33,762 bases of DNA from Clostridia bacterium (lineage in GTDB: Bacteria; Bacillota; Clostridia; Oscillospirales; Acutalibacteraceae): positions 1 through 33,762 of the forward strand of contig JAFWGH010000164.1 of NCBI GenBank assembly GCA_017512465.1, in the 5' to 3' direction. A model generated the notes under the pieces. That model was not told the DNA's origin. It was given only the letters and a program-made list of their open reading frames with translations, and searched no databases. The stretch's first letter is position 1. Each line of letters starts with the position of its first letter. A program made the position numbers and the translations under genes. Below, in pieces: positions 25,392 to 33,762 of the stretch.

Positions 25392-26675
25392 ATGAAAATG
25401 AGTTTAGACTCGGTAAAGAATGTTGACACCAATGTTTTGGAGCTTGTTGTAAGTGCAACACCCGAGCAGTTTGATGCTGCTTGCCAAAAAGCTTACAACA
25501 AAGCAAAGAAAAAGATTACCGTTCCCGGCTTCCGCAAAGGTAAAGCGACAAGAAGAATGGTAGAGAGAGTATATGGTGAAGGTGTGTTTTATGAAGATGC
25601 ACTCGATATCATTTATCCCGAAATTGTCGGTGAAGCCATTGAGTCTCTGGATAAGAAAGCGATTGCCGCTCCGTATGATTTAGATGTTAAAAAAATCGGC
25701 AAAGAAGGTTTAGAGCTTGTAATGAAGGTCGTTGTTGAGCCTGATGTGGAAGTCGGCGAATACAAAGGCATTAAAGCAAAGAAAAAGGCTGTTCGCGTTA
25801 GCGAAAAAGAAATTAATGAGGAGCTTGCAAAGCTGCAGGAGAGAAACTCCACTATCGAGCCGGTTGAGGATAAAGCAGCAGAAGATGGCGACATTTGCGA
25901 TATTGCATTTGAAGGCTTTGTTGATGGTGAAGCGTTTGACGGCGGTCAAGCAGATAATTTTGATTTAACCATCGGCTCCGGTCAGTTCATTCCCGGCTTT
26001 GAGGATCAAATTATCGGTCACAAAGCAGGTGAAGAGTTTGATGTAGTCGTTACTTTCCCGAAGGATTACGGCGCAGAGAATCTTGCCGGCAAAGAGGCAA
26101 CCTTTAAGGTAGTACTTCATGAAGTTAAACAAAAAGTACTTCCCGCATTGGATGATGAATTTGCAAAGGATGTTTCCGAATTTGATACGCTCGATGAATT
26201 GAAGGCTGACCAAAAGAAGCAAATTAAAGAGAGAAAGCAAAAGGAAGCAGAGAATGATTTCGAAAATGCGGTTATCGATGCGTTGATTGACGGCATGAAA
26301 GCAGAGATCCCCGAACAAATGATTGAATCGCGAATCGATGAAAACCTGAAACAATTCGAGCAAAATTTGCAAATGCAAGGTTTAAATCTTGAAACTTATG
26401 TTAAGTACACCGGCGGCGACATTTCCGCCCTCAGAGAGAGCTTGAAGCCTCAGTCTGAGAGACAGGTGAAAATCAGACTTTGCTTGGATAAGATTGCCGA
26501 GCTTGAAAAGATTGAAGTCAGCGAAGAGGAAATCGATGCCGAAATCCAAAAGTATGCAGATGCATATAAATTAGAGCCGGAAGTAGTGAAAGCTGCTATC
26601 CCGGTGGATGATATTAAGGCAGACCTTGCTGCAGAGAAAGCAATGCAATTGGTTAAAGATAATTGCGTGGCATAA
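25392..26675 (+). CDS. tig: Trigger factor
   Basis: A ribosome-associated chaperone and peptidyl-prolyl isomerase, 427 aa. The N-terminal ribosome-binding domain carries the GFRKGKATRRM loop; an FKBP-type isomerase domain spans about 160-245 (FEGFVDGEAFDGG, SGQFIPGFEDQIIG); the C-terminal helical chaperone domain fills the rest. Start: GGAGG (25384-25388) is only 3 nt from ATG 25392 but 9 nt from the in-frame ATG 25398, so the shorter form is at least as likely. It leads the tig-clpP-clpX order common in Firmicutes and other bacteria. Confidence 0.97.
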   Translation: MKMSLDSVKNVDTNVLELVVSATPEQFDAACQKAYNKAKKKITVPGFRKGKATRRMVERVYGEGVFYEDALDIIYPEIVGEAIESLDKKAIAAPYDLDVKKIGKEGLELVMKVVVEPDVEVGEYKGIKAKKKAVRVSEKEINEELAKLQERNSTIEPVEDKAAEDGDICDIAFEGFVDGEAFDGGQADNFDLTIGSGQFIPGFEDQIIGHKAGEEFDVVVTFPKDYGAENLAGKEATFKVVLHEVKQKVLPALDDEFAKDVSEFDTLDELKADQKKQIKERKQKEAENDFENAVIDALIDGMKAEIPEQMIESRIDENLKQFEQNLQMQGLNLETYVKYTGGDISALRESLKPQSERQVKIRLCLDKIAELEKIEVSEEEIDAEIQKYADAYKLEPEVVKAAIPVDDIKADLAAEKAMQLVKDNCVA

Positions 26676-26730
26676 TTTGTGCGAAACATTCCAATAGTAT
26701 TTCTTAAGAATAGTTTAAGAGGTGATTACA

Positions 26731-27312
26731 ATGGCATTAGTACCATATGTCGTTGAACAAACAGGTAATGGAGAGCGTTCTTATGATATTTTCTCCCGCC
26801 TGCTCAATGACAGAATTATTGTTCTTTCCGATGAAGTGAATGATGCAACAGCTTCTTTGGTGATTGCACAGCTTTTATATTTGGAAAGTCAAGACCCCGA
26901 AAAAGATATCAGTTTATATATCAACAGCCCCGGCGGTTCGGTTTCTGCCGGCTTGGCAATCTATGATACCATGCAGTACATTAAGTGTGATGTATCTACT
27001 ATCTGCATGGGTATGGCGGCAAGCATGGGCGCATTTTTGCTCAGTGCCGGTGCAAAGGGCAAGAGATATGCACTGCCGAATGCGGAAATTATGATCCACC
27101 AGCCGCTTGGCGGCGCAAAAGGTCAGGCAACCGAAATTATTTTGGCGGCTGACCATATTAAAAAGACGCGTGATAACTTAAACCGTATCCTTTCCGAAAA
27201 TACCGGTAAACCTTTGGAGATTATCGAAAAAGATACCGATAGAGACAACTTTATGTCTGCAACAGAGGCGATGGAATACGGCTTGGTAGATAAAGTAATT
27301 GCGAAGAGGTAA
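26731..27312 (+). CDS. clpP: ATP-dependent Clp protease proteolytic subunit
   Basis: A 193 aa serine protease subunit that forms the tetradecameric ClpP chamber. The triad counts out at the canonical positions: Ser98 (MAASMG), His123 (MIHQPLGG) and Asp172 (DRDNFM). The start ATG 26731 has AAGAGGTG 6 nt upstream; a GTG at 26722 is part of that site. It lies 55 nt after tig without a terminator and 2 nt before clpX. Confidence 0.98.
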   Translation: MALVPYVVEQTGNGERSYDIFSRLLNDRIIVLSDEVNDATASLVIAQLLYLESQDPEKDISLYINSPGGSVSAGLAIYDTMQYIKCDVSTICMGMAASMGAFLLSAGAKGKRYALPNAEIMIHQPLGGAKGQATEIILAADHIKKTRDNLNRILSENTGKPLEIIEKDTDRDNFMSATEAMEYGLVDKVIAKR

Positions 27313-27314
27313 GA

Positions 27315-28613
27315 ATGGCTGAAAGAATAGAGAGATGCTCTTTTTGCGGTAAAACGCATGCGCAGGTAGAAAAATTAATTGCCGGCGAGGGTGTATTTAT
27401 TTGCAATGAGTGTATTGAGCTGTGTAATCAAATCATTGAAGAAGATGCTTTGGACAAACAAAAGCGCGGTGCGAAAGACAGTGAGAGCTTAGTGCTGCCT
27501 AAGCCGCAGGAAATTAAAGCACAGCTGGATGATTTTGTTATCGGTCAGGAAAAGGCAAAAATTGCTTTGAGCGTAGCGGTTTACAATCACTACAAAAGAG
27601 TCTATTTCGGTGAAGATAACAGCGATGTAGAGATACAAAAAAGCAATGTTATGCTTTTGGGACCGACCGGTGTCGGTAAAACCATGTTGGCGCAAACCCT
27701 TGCAAAGATATTGAATGTGCCCTTTGCGATTTCCGATGCCACTACCTTGACCGAAGCGGGTTACGTGGGTGAGGATGTGGAAAACATTCTTTTGCGCCTC
27801 ATTCAAGCAGCGGATTTCAATGTAGAAAAAGCGGAACACGGCATTATTTATATCGATGAAATAGATAAGATTGCCCGCAAGAGTGAAAACCGCTCTATTA
27901 CCCGTGATGTCAGCGGCGAAGGCGTTCAGCAGGCATTGTTGAAAATCTTAGAGGGAACCACTGCGAATGTGCCTCCGAACGGCGGCAGAAAACATCCGCA
28001 GCAGGATTTTATCCAAATCGATACCTCCAATATTCTCTTTATTTGCGGCGGTGCGTTTGATGGTATTCAAAAAGTAGTTGAAAAGCGCTGCTCCGGTTCC
28101 GCAATGGGCTTTGGAGCGGATGTTAAAGACAAAAAAGAGATGGATAAAACCGAGGCATATGCCAAGGTCACCAATGCCGATTTGGTCAAATACGGTTTGA
28201 TTCCCGAGCTTGTCGGCAGAATACCGGTTATTACCTCGCTTGAACAGTTAAATGAAGAGAGCCTGGTGCGCATCTTACAAGAACCGAAAAATTCGCTTGT
28301 AAAACAGTACAAAAAGCTTTTCGGACTCGATAATGTCGAGCTGGAGTTTGAGCATGAAGCGCTTGTGGAAATTGCAAGGAAAACCCTGCAGGCAAATACC
28401 GGAGCGAGAGGCTTGCGCTCCATTATGGAAGAAGTGCTCATGCCGATAATGTATGATATGCCCTCGGACTATGAAATTGAAAAAGTCCTCATTACCAAAG
28501 CATATATTTTAGGCGAGGGTGAAGCGGAGCTCATCAAAAATCCCGACAGGGAGCCGGTGAAGCTCACAAAGCCTGCTCCGAAAAAGAGAAAAGCAGGCGG
28601 CAGATACGCTTAG
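27315..28613 (+). CDS. clpX: ClpX unfoldase, ATPase subunit of ClpXP
   Basis: A 432 aa AAA+ unfoldase that feeds substrates to ClpP. The N-terminal C4 zinc domain is [14 protein letters not shown] (about 8-36), followed by Walker A GPTGVGKT, Walker [11 protein letters not shown], the sensor region and a C-terminal D2-small domain. It follows clpP by 2 nt with its ribosome site inside clpP, so the subunits are coexpressed. Confidence 0.98.
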   Translation: MAERIERCSFCGKTHAQVEKLIAGEGVFICNECIELCNQIIEEDALDKQKRGAKDSESLVLPKPQEIKAQLDDFVIGQEKAKIALSVAVYNHYKRVYFGEDNSDVEIQKSNVMLLGPTGVGKTMLAQTLAKILNVPFAISDATTLTEAGYVGEDVENILLRLIQAADFNVEKAEHGIIYIDEIDKIARKSENRSITRDVSGEGVQQALLKILEGTTANVPPNGGRKHPQQDFIQIDTSNILFICGGAFDGIQKVVEKRCSGSAMGFGADVKDKKEMDKTEAYAKVTNADLVKYGLIPELVGRIPVITSLEQLNEESLVRILQEPKNSLVKQYKKLFGLDNVELEFEHEALVEIARKTLQANTGARGLRSIMEEVLMPIMYDMPSDYEIEKVLITKAYILGEGEAELIKNPDREPVKLTKPAPKKRKAGGRYA

Positions 28614-28680
28614 CAGTACCGGTATTATTCTAATCAGTCGGTTATAATAATACTTCTGCCGAGCGGCTAATATTAATAAT

Positions 28681-28708
28681 AAAGCGGTGGGTCAGTACCT
28701 GCCGCTTT
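28681..28708 (+). terminator. Hairpin between clpX and lon, possible weak terminator or attenuator
   Basis: A 12-bp stem AAAGCGGTGGGT/ACCTGCCGCTTT with two G-U pairs and loop CAGT. The 3' side gives only TTTGTATT, a poor U tract. It may partly terminate the clp transcript or shape the lon leader. A further AT-rich inverted repeat (GTATTATT/AATAATAC, 28622-28653) lies upstream. Confidence 0.5.
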
Positions 28709-28729
28709 GTATTCCAAAATGGTGATGAT

Positions 28730-31126
28730 ATGAACGATACATTTAAAATATTACCCATATTGCCTTTAAGAGGCTTGGTGCTGTATCCGAAAATGATATT
28801 GCACTTTGATGTCAGCCGCGAGATATCCAAAGCGGCACTCGCAAGAGCAATGAAAAACGGCAGAGAAATCTTTGTCGTTTGCCCAAAAGATATAAAAATC
28901 AATCAACCCGCAGTGGATGATTTACATAAAATAGGCGTGATTGCGCAGGTTAAGCAAGTAATGAAGCTGCCGAATTCCGAGCTTGAGCGCGTTGTGGTCG
29001 AAGGCGTTTGCCGCGGTATGCTCGGCTCTTTTGCTGTTGGCGGCAAGTGCATTACTGCGCAAATTACCCCCATTGAGGAAATGCGCGTAACCGGCTTTTC
29101 ACATGAATATGAGCAGGCAGTTGTCAGACAAGGCAAGGAGCTGTTTGAAGAATATGCGCAAACCGTCAAAAAGATATCCTCCAATGTAATTATGGATATC
29201 ATTTCTGCCGAAAAAGCAGAAGAACTTGCGGATTGTATTGCCATTAATGCGCCGTTTTCCTGGCAAAAGCACCAGGAATTATTGGAAATTATTAATCCCG
29301 TGAAGCGCTTGGAAAGACTGTTGATTATCTTAAAGGAAGAGACTGAATTAAATCTTTTGGAAAGAAAAATCCAGGATAAAGTGCAAGAGGGTATTGATGA
29401 AAATCAGCGCGAATACTATTTGCGCGAGCAGCTCAAAGCCATTTCCGATGAACTCGGTGAGGGAGAACAGCTTCAAAATGAGCTTGAAGAATATTTGAGC
29501 AAGATAAAAGAAATCGGCTTTGCTCCGGAAACGGAGGACAAGCTTGTAAAAGAAGCGCAAAAGCTTGCCAAAATGTCATCCTCTTCACAGGATGCCTATG
29601 TTGTCAGAAACTATCTCGATACCGTTTTATCCTTGCCGTGGCATACCTACTCAAAGGATAATTTGAATATCAAAAAGGCACGCAAGGTTTTAGACCGCGA
29701 CCATTACGGTATCGATAAGGTAAAAGACAGGATATTGGAGTTAATCGCTGTTCGGCAAATTAAACCCGATATCAGCGGTCAAATCATTTGTCTTGTCGGC
29801 CCTCCCGGTGTGGGTAAAACCAGTGTGGCGCGCTCTCTTGCGGAAGCAATGGGCAGAAAGTATGTGCGCATTTCTTTAGGCGGTGTGCATGATGAAGCGG
29901 AAATCAGGGGACACAGGCGCACCTATATCGGTGCCATGCAGGGTAAGATTATTTCGGCTATCAAAACCGCCGGCACATCCAATCCTTTAATGCTTTTTGA
30001 TGAGATTGATAAATTGGGCTCCGATTACAAGGGAGACCCGTCATCCGCAATGCTCGAAGTTCTCGATAGCGAGCAAAACGATACTTTTATGGATAATTAC
30101 ATTGACATTCCGTATGATTTGTCCAAAGTATTCTTTATCACCACGGCGAATGATGCTTCCCGCATTCCCGAACCGCTGTATGACAGAATGGAGATTATCG
30201 AGCTCGCATCCTATACCGGTGAGGAAAAATTCCATATTGCCAAAAAGCATTTGTACAAAAAAGAATTGAAACGTCATGGTTTAAGTGCAAAGCAAGTGCA
30301 TATTTCCGATGATGCGCTTAAACTGCTCATAGAAAAATACACTTCTGAAGCCGGTGTGCGTGAATTGGAGCGCTGCATCGGGAAACTGATGCGCAAAGCT
30401 GCGGCGGAAATTGTTGAGAATAAAAAGAGCCGTGTATCTTTCACTGCAAGGAATTTAAAAGCTTATCTCGGTACACCGAAGTATAAGAGCGAAAAGTTAC
30501 TGCCTGCCGATACGGTCGGCATTGTCAACGGTCTTGCGTGGACAAGTGTGGGCGGTAAACTGCTGCGTGTAGAAGTGAATGTGCTCGAAGGCAGCGGAAA
30601 GGTAGAATTTACAGGTTCTTTGGGTGATGTGATGAAGGAATCATGTGCTGCTGCTGTCAGCTATATTCGCAGCATTGCCGACCAGTATGATATGGATAAA
30701 GCGTTTTATAAAAACGCGGATATTCATATCCACTTTCCTGCAGGCGCAACCCCGAAGGATGGACCGAGTGCCGGTATTGCCATAGCTACCGCCGTTTTGT
30801 CGGCACTGACAGCCTCTCCGGTAAGGCGTGATATTGCCATGACCGGGGAAATCAGCCTCAAAGGCAGGGTGCTGCCGATTGGCGGTTTGAGAGAAAAGGC
30901 AATGGGCGCCTATCTTGCCGGTGTAAGTAAAGTCATCATACCCGAAGACAATATTCCGGATTTGGATGAGGTCGATGATATTGTAAAGGCGCATGTCGAG
31001 TTTGTCAGCGTATCATCACTCGATGAAGTCTTTCATCAGGCATTTGCCGATGTTCCCGAAAAAAGGGAACAGCCGACCGTGATATTGGAACAAAAAGCGG
31101 AAAAGAGAGCGGAAATCAGACAATGA
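28730..31126 (+). CDS. lon: ATP-dependent protease Lon (LonA type)
   Basis: A 798 aa cytosolic AAA+ protease. N-terminal substrate-binding domain ([12 protein letters not shown]), a coiled region about 200-260, Walker [10 protein letters not shown], Walker [10 protein letters not shown], and a C-terminal protease domain with the Ser680-Lys723 dyad (DGPSAG and REKAMGA), close to the E. coli positions. A ribosome site before the ATG is weak (GGTGAT). It overlaps engB by 4 nt (ATGA). The clpX-lon-engB order is conserved in Firmicutes. Confidence 0.98.
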   Translation: MNDTFKILPILPLRGLVLYPKMILHFDVSREISKAALARAMKNGREIFVVCPKDIKINQPAVDDLHKIGVIAQVKQVMKLPNSELERVVVEGVCRGMLGSFAVGGKCITAQITPIEEMRVTGFSHEYEQAVVRQGKELFEEYAQTVKKISSNVIMDIISAEKAEELADCIAINAPFSWQKHQELLEIINPVKRLERLLIILKEETELNLLERKIQDKVQEGIDENQREYYLREQLKAISDELGEGEQLQNELEEYLSKIKEIGFAPETEDKLVKEAQKLAKMSSSSQDAYVVRNYLDTVLSLPWHTYSKDNLNIKKARKVLDRDHYGIDKVKDRILELIAVRQIKPDISGQIICLVGPPGVGKTSVARSLAEAMGRKYVRISLGGVHDEAEIRGHRRTYIGAMQGKIISAIKTAGTSNPLMLFDEIDKLGSDYKGDPSSAMLEVLDSEQNDTFMDNYIDIPYDLSKVFFITTANDASRIPEPLYDRMEIIELASYTGEEKFHIAKKHLYKKELKRHGLSAKQVHISDDALKLLIEKYTSEAGVRELERCIGKLMRKAAAEIVENKKSRVSFTARNLKAYLGTPKYKSEKLLPADTVGIVNGLAWTSVGGKLLRVEVNVLEGSGKVEFTGSLGDVMKESCAAAVSYIRSIADQYDMDKAFYKNADIHIHFPAGATPKDGPSAGIAIATAVLSALTASPVRRDIAMTGEISLKGRVLPIGGLREKAMGAYLAGVSKVIIPEDNIPDLDEVDDIVKAHVEFVSVSSLDEVFHQAFADVPEKREQPTVILEQKAEKRAEIRQ

Positions 31127-31710
31127 TTCATTTTAACAATGTGGAGTATACGCACTCCTTCGGTACTGCCGAGCAACTTGAAGAAAGCACCTTGCCCGAA
31201 ATTGTCTTTTCGGGCAGGTCTAATGTGGGAAAATCTTCACTTATCAATAAAGTTTTCAATCGAAAAGGACTTGCGAGAGTTTCCTCCATGCCGGGAAAAA
31301 CGATTACGATTAACTTTTTTCGTTGTGATGATGTGAATTTTGTGGATTTACCCGGCTATGGTTATGCCAAGCGTTCCGCAGCGGAAATGCAGCGCTGGAG
31401 CGAAATGATTGAAGCCTATTTTGCGCATGAGAGAAATATTGCGCTGGTTTTTCAGCTCATTGATTTCAGGCGCAAAGCAAGCGGTGAAGATATTCAAATG
31501 TTGGATTATCTGACACAAAAGAATATTCCCTTTGTGATTGTGTTTACCAAATGCGATAAACTCAATAAAACGGAAACATTGCGCAGAATGGAAGAGGTGG
31601 CGGAGGAACTGCAAGCGTATGATGCCGATGCAATTCTATTCTCGGCGCTTTCCGGTCAGGGAGTGGAAGAAATTAAAGAAAAGATAAACGAAGTGACAGA
31701 GGCTTTATAA
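31123..31710 (+). CDS. engB: Ribosome biogenesis GTP-binding protein EngB (YsxC/YihA)
   Basis: A 195 aa GTPase required for 50S subunit assembly. Motifs: GRSNVGKSS (P-loop), a TxNFF switch region, DLPGYGYAK (G3) and TKCDK (G4). It is translationally coupled to lon by an ATGA overlap and shares its last base with the start codon of the methyltransferase gene (TAATG). Confidence 0.97.
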   Translation: MIHFNNVEYTHSFGTAEQLEESTLPEIVFSGRSNVGKSSLINKVFNRKGLARVSSMPGKTITINFFRCDDVNFVDLPGYGYAKRSAAEMQRWSEMIEAYFAHERNIALVFQLIDFRRKASGEDIQMLDYLTQKNIPFVIVFTKCDKLNKTETLRRMEEVAEELQAYDADAILFSALSGQGVEEIKEKINEVTEAL

Positions 31711-32441
31711 TGTATGAGCAATTTGCAAGCTATTATGATGCGTTTACCACAAATGTAAATTACGAAAGCCGTGCGGATTATTTTGATGCACTCATAGAGC
31801 GCTTCGGCAGCGGCAAGGGGATTTTGCTTGATCTTGCCTGCGGCACCGGAACATTAAGCTTTGCTATGGAAGCGCGCGGCTATGATGTCATAGCTGCGGA
31901 TATCAGCGCCGAAATGCTGGATGCCGCTATAGAAAAGAAGATTGAAAGCGGGTCTTCCATCATGTTTTTGCATCAGGACATGACTGCGCTCGATTTATTC
32001 GGCACCGTGAGCGCAACCATTTGTGCACTTGATTCTATCAATCACTTAGATAGTATACAAAAGGTTGAGCAGGCGTTTGAAAAAGTTTCGCTGTTTACCG
32101 AGCCGGGCGGCGTGTTTATTTTTGATGTAAATACTTTGTATAAGCACATACATGTTTTAGGCGATAAAGCATTCATTTTGGAGAGTGACGACTGTTTTTT
32201 GGCGTGGCAAAACGAATTGTGCGCGGATAACAGCGTGAAAATTTTCCTGGATTTTTTCACCCCTCAGGGTGATTTGTACAGCCGCGAGAGCGAGTTTATT
32301 ACAGAGTATTATTACAGTGATGATCAGCTCAAAAGCGCGGTGCAAAAAGCAGGGTTCACGCTGTGCGGCATTTTTGATGACTTGAGCATGTCGGCACCGG
32401 GAGAAACAAGCGAGAGAAAGGTTTTTGTCTGTAAGAAATAA
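31710..32441 (+). CDS. Class I SAM-dependent methyltransferase
   Basis: A 243 aa Rossmann-fold methyltransferase. Motif I is LLDLACGTGTLSFAM (near residue 35), then DVIAADISAEML, and ALDSINHL near motif IV. It opens with YEQFASYYDAFT, typical of small uncharacterised methyltransferases found next to ribosome-assembly genes. The TAATG overlap with engB implies coexpression. The substrate is unknown. Confidence 0.88.
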   Translation: MYEQFASYYDAFTTNVNYESRADYFDALIERFGSGKGILLDLACGTGTLSFAMEARGYDVIAADISAEMLDAAIEKKIESGSSIMFLHQDMTALDLFGTVSATICALDSINHLDSIQKVEQAFEKVSLFTEPGGVFIFDVNTLYKHIHVLGDKAFILESDDCFLAWQNELCADNSVKIFLDFFTPQGDLYSRESEFITEYYYSDDQLKSAVQKAGFTLCGIFDDLSMSAPGETSERKVFVCKK

Positions 32442-32485
32442 TTTTTTAGTCAAATGTGCTCATTGGCTTAATGCAAGGAGAAACT

Positions 32486-33367
32486 ATGGGAAAAGTAACG
32501 CGGTGCATCACCACCGATGGTGCTATTATGATGATGGCAGCCGATACAACCGATATAGTGGCAAGCGCAGAGCAGATTCACGGCACTTCTGCGGTGGTAA
32601 CGGCGGCGTTCGGCAGGCTGTTAACGGCTTGCTCGCTGATGGGGCAGTCCTTAAAAGGGGAAGATAACTCTATTTCGCTGCAAATTAAAGCGGATGGACC
32701 CATCGGTACTTTACTGGCGGTTTCCGATGCGCATGCCAATGTAAGAGGATATGTCGGTCAGCCGATAGTGGAGTTGCCGCTCAACCGGCAGGGAAAATTA
32801 GATGTTGGCGGTGCTGTCGGCAAAAACGGTAACTTATATGTTGTTAAAGATTTGGGACTCAAAGAGCCTTATGTCGGGCAAGTGCCGCTTGTAAGCGGTG
32901 AGATCGCGGAAGATATTACTTCCTATTTTGCCGTGAGTGAGCAGATACCCACTGTTTGCGCACTCGGTGTGCTGGTGAATCCGGATCTATCCTGTAAGGC
33001 GGCAGGCGGCTTTATCATCCAACTGTTGCCCGGTGCGATAGAAGAGGATATCGTTTTTATAGAAAATGCGTTAAAGGATTTGGAAAATGTCAGTTCCATG
33101 ATTGCACAGGGAATGACACCCGAGGCAATATGCCGCCTTGTATTAAAGGGCAGAGAGGTGGAAGTGCTTGATGAAAGCGCCTGTGAATACCGCTGTAATT
33201 GCTCCAAAGAGCGCATTGAAAAGGCGTTGATTTCAACCGGTGAAAAGACCTTGCGCGAACTCGCCGAGGGCGGCAAAACAGAAGAGATTAACTGCCAGTT
33301 TTGCGATAAGAAGTATTATTTTGATACACAAGATTTTTTGAGATTGTTAAAGCAGTGCAAATCCTGA
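32486..33367 (+). CDS. hslO: Hsp33 redox-regulated chaperone
   Basis: A 293 aa holdase chaperone activated by oxidative unfolding. The C-terminal redox switch has the full zinc set, Cys237-x-Cys239 and Cys270-x2-Cys273, with a further Cys233. The N-terminal domain has the usual TTDGAIMMMAADTT opening and VSGEIAEDITSYFAVSEQIPT. Start: ATG 32486 with AAGGAG 5 nt upstream; a GTG at 32456 is open but lacks a site. It follows the methyltransferase gene by 44 nt and extends the protein-quality block. Confidence 0.96.
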   Translation: MGKVTRCITTDGAIMMMAADTTDIVASAEQIHGTSAVVTAAFGRLLTACSLMGQSLKGEDNSISLQIKADGPIGTLLAVSDAHANVRGYVGQPIVELPLNRQGKLDVGGAVGKNGNLYVVKDLGLKEPYVGQVPLVSGEIAEDITSYFAVSEQIPTVCALGVLVNPDLSCKAAGGFIIQLLPGAIEEDIVFIENALKDLENVSSMIAQGMTPEAICRLVLKGREVEVLDESACEYRCNCSKERIEKALISTGEKTLRELAEGGKTEEINCQFCDKKYYFDTQDFLRLLKQCKS

Positions 33368-33442
33368 GTATACCAAGACAAAATTTGTAATTAATAATAA
33401 AAATATTTAAGAAAATTTTTAGCAATCTTTTTGAAAAAAGTG

Positions 33443-33471
33443 TTGACAAACACAAATAAATAGTGTATATT
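33443..33471 (+). promoter_or_regulatory. Promoter of the tRNA operon
   Basis: A perfect TTGACA (33443-33448), a 17-bp spacer and TATATT (33466-33471), about 43 bp before tRNA-Val. Initiation is expected near 33478. Confidence 0.85.
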
Positions 33472-33475
33472 ATTA

Positions 33476-33505
33476 CCTGTCGCTGATGGCCAATCAAGCG
33501 ACAGG
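33476..33505 (+). other. Leader hairpin of the tRNA transcript
   Basis: A 9-bp perfect stem CCTGTCGCT/AGCGACAGG, extended by GAT/ATC across one bulged A, with loop GGCCA. It starts at the predicted transcription start and ends 8 nt before tRNA-Val. It has no U tract. Confidence 0.7.
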
Positions 33506-33513
33506 GGAAATGG

Positions 33514-33589
33514 GGGAGCATAGCTCAGCTGGGAGAGCACCTGCCTTACAAGCAGGGGGTCACAGGTTCGAACCCTGTTGTTCCCACCA
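33514..33589 (+). tRNA. tRNA-Val (anticodon TAC)
   Basis: A complete cloverleaf: acceptor GGGAGCA pairs with TGTTCCC, the anticodon stem-loop is CCTGC-CTTACAA-GCAGG, the T loop is GGTTCGAA, and CCA is encoded. Confidence 0.97.
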
Positions 33590-33597
33590 AAAAATAT

Positions 33598-33674
33598 GGC
33601 CCGGTAGTTCAGCTGGTTAGAACGCCAGCCTGTCACGCTGGAGGTCGTCGGTTCGAGCCCGATCCGGGTCGCCA
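33598..33674 (+). tRNA. tRNA-Asp (anticodon GTC)
   Basis: Acceptor GGCCCGG pairs with CCGGGTC, the anticodon stem-loop is CCAGC-CTGTCAC-GCTGG, the discriminator base is G as expected for Asp, and CCA is encoded. Confidence 0.97.
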
Positions 33675-33681
33675 TATTTTT

Positions 33682-33757
<76 letters not shown>

Positions 33758-33762
33758 TTATA

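Noticed and set aside
33387..33425. AT-rich inverted repeat after hslO as a terminator
   Set aside because: Pairing is almost only A-T and not continuous; no GC-containing stem with a T tract is present.
33391..33675. Minus-strand ORF beginning MATRIGLEPTTSSVTGW
   Set aside because: It is the antisense of the tRNA-Val and tRNA-Asp genes; this peptide pattern is a well-known false annotation over tRNAs.

Overview
The window is a chromosomal segment of a low-to-moderate GC, spore-forming member of the Clostridia, most likely a gut Oscillospiraceae/Ruminococcaceae-type organism. The inference rests on SAM-I and FMN riboswitches, AGGAGG-type ribosome binding sites, a SpoIVFA/SpoIVFB-like sporulation pair, a DUF1540 protein, the clostridial order M50 peptidase - B12-type radical SAM - DUF2344, and a dockerin-bearing secreted protein. 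No phage, transposase, integrase or CRISPR array is visible.

Layout. 1-2500 (minus strand): metK behind a SAM-I riboswitch and an ECF riboflavin transporter gene (ribU) behind an FMN riboswitch, each with its own promoter and intrinsic terminator. 2510-3684 (plus): a membrane-anchored alpha/beta hydrolase with promoter and terminator. 3903-15629 (minus): about 11.6 kb given to two adjacent, co-oriented secreted subtilisin-family proteases. The promoter-proximal one (1088 aa) ends in a dockerin; the second (2766 aa) carries leucine-rich repeats, a helical region, two arrays of small Cys/His modules and a possible cohesin-like domain. This is the accessory part of the window.

15685-19545 (plus): M23/SpoIVFA-like and M50/SpoIVFB-like proteins (ATGA overlap), then a radical SAM/B12 protein and its DUF2344 partner. 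19559-22638: rplS with a structured leader and a strong terminator, then lepB-rbgA-rnhB-yraN with overlapping ends. thrC follows, then a small antisense DUF1540 gene and a metallophosphoesterase gene. 25326-32441: a protein quality-control block (tig-clpP-clpX, then lon-engB and a methyltransferase), followed by hslO (Hsp33). The window ends inside a tRNA operon (Val-Asp-Phe) with a consensus promoter and a leader hairpin.

Housekeeping genes have intact catalytic residues wherever these could be counted (for example ClpP S98/H123/D172, Lon S680/K723, LepB S45/K85). The least ordinary content is the subtilase pair: its dockerin, the ordered a-b-c Cys/His modules, an in-frame 243-bp tandem repeat, and the possibility that the two proteins assemble with each other.
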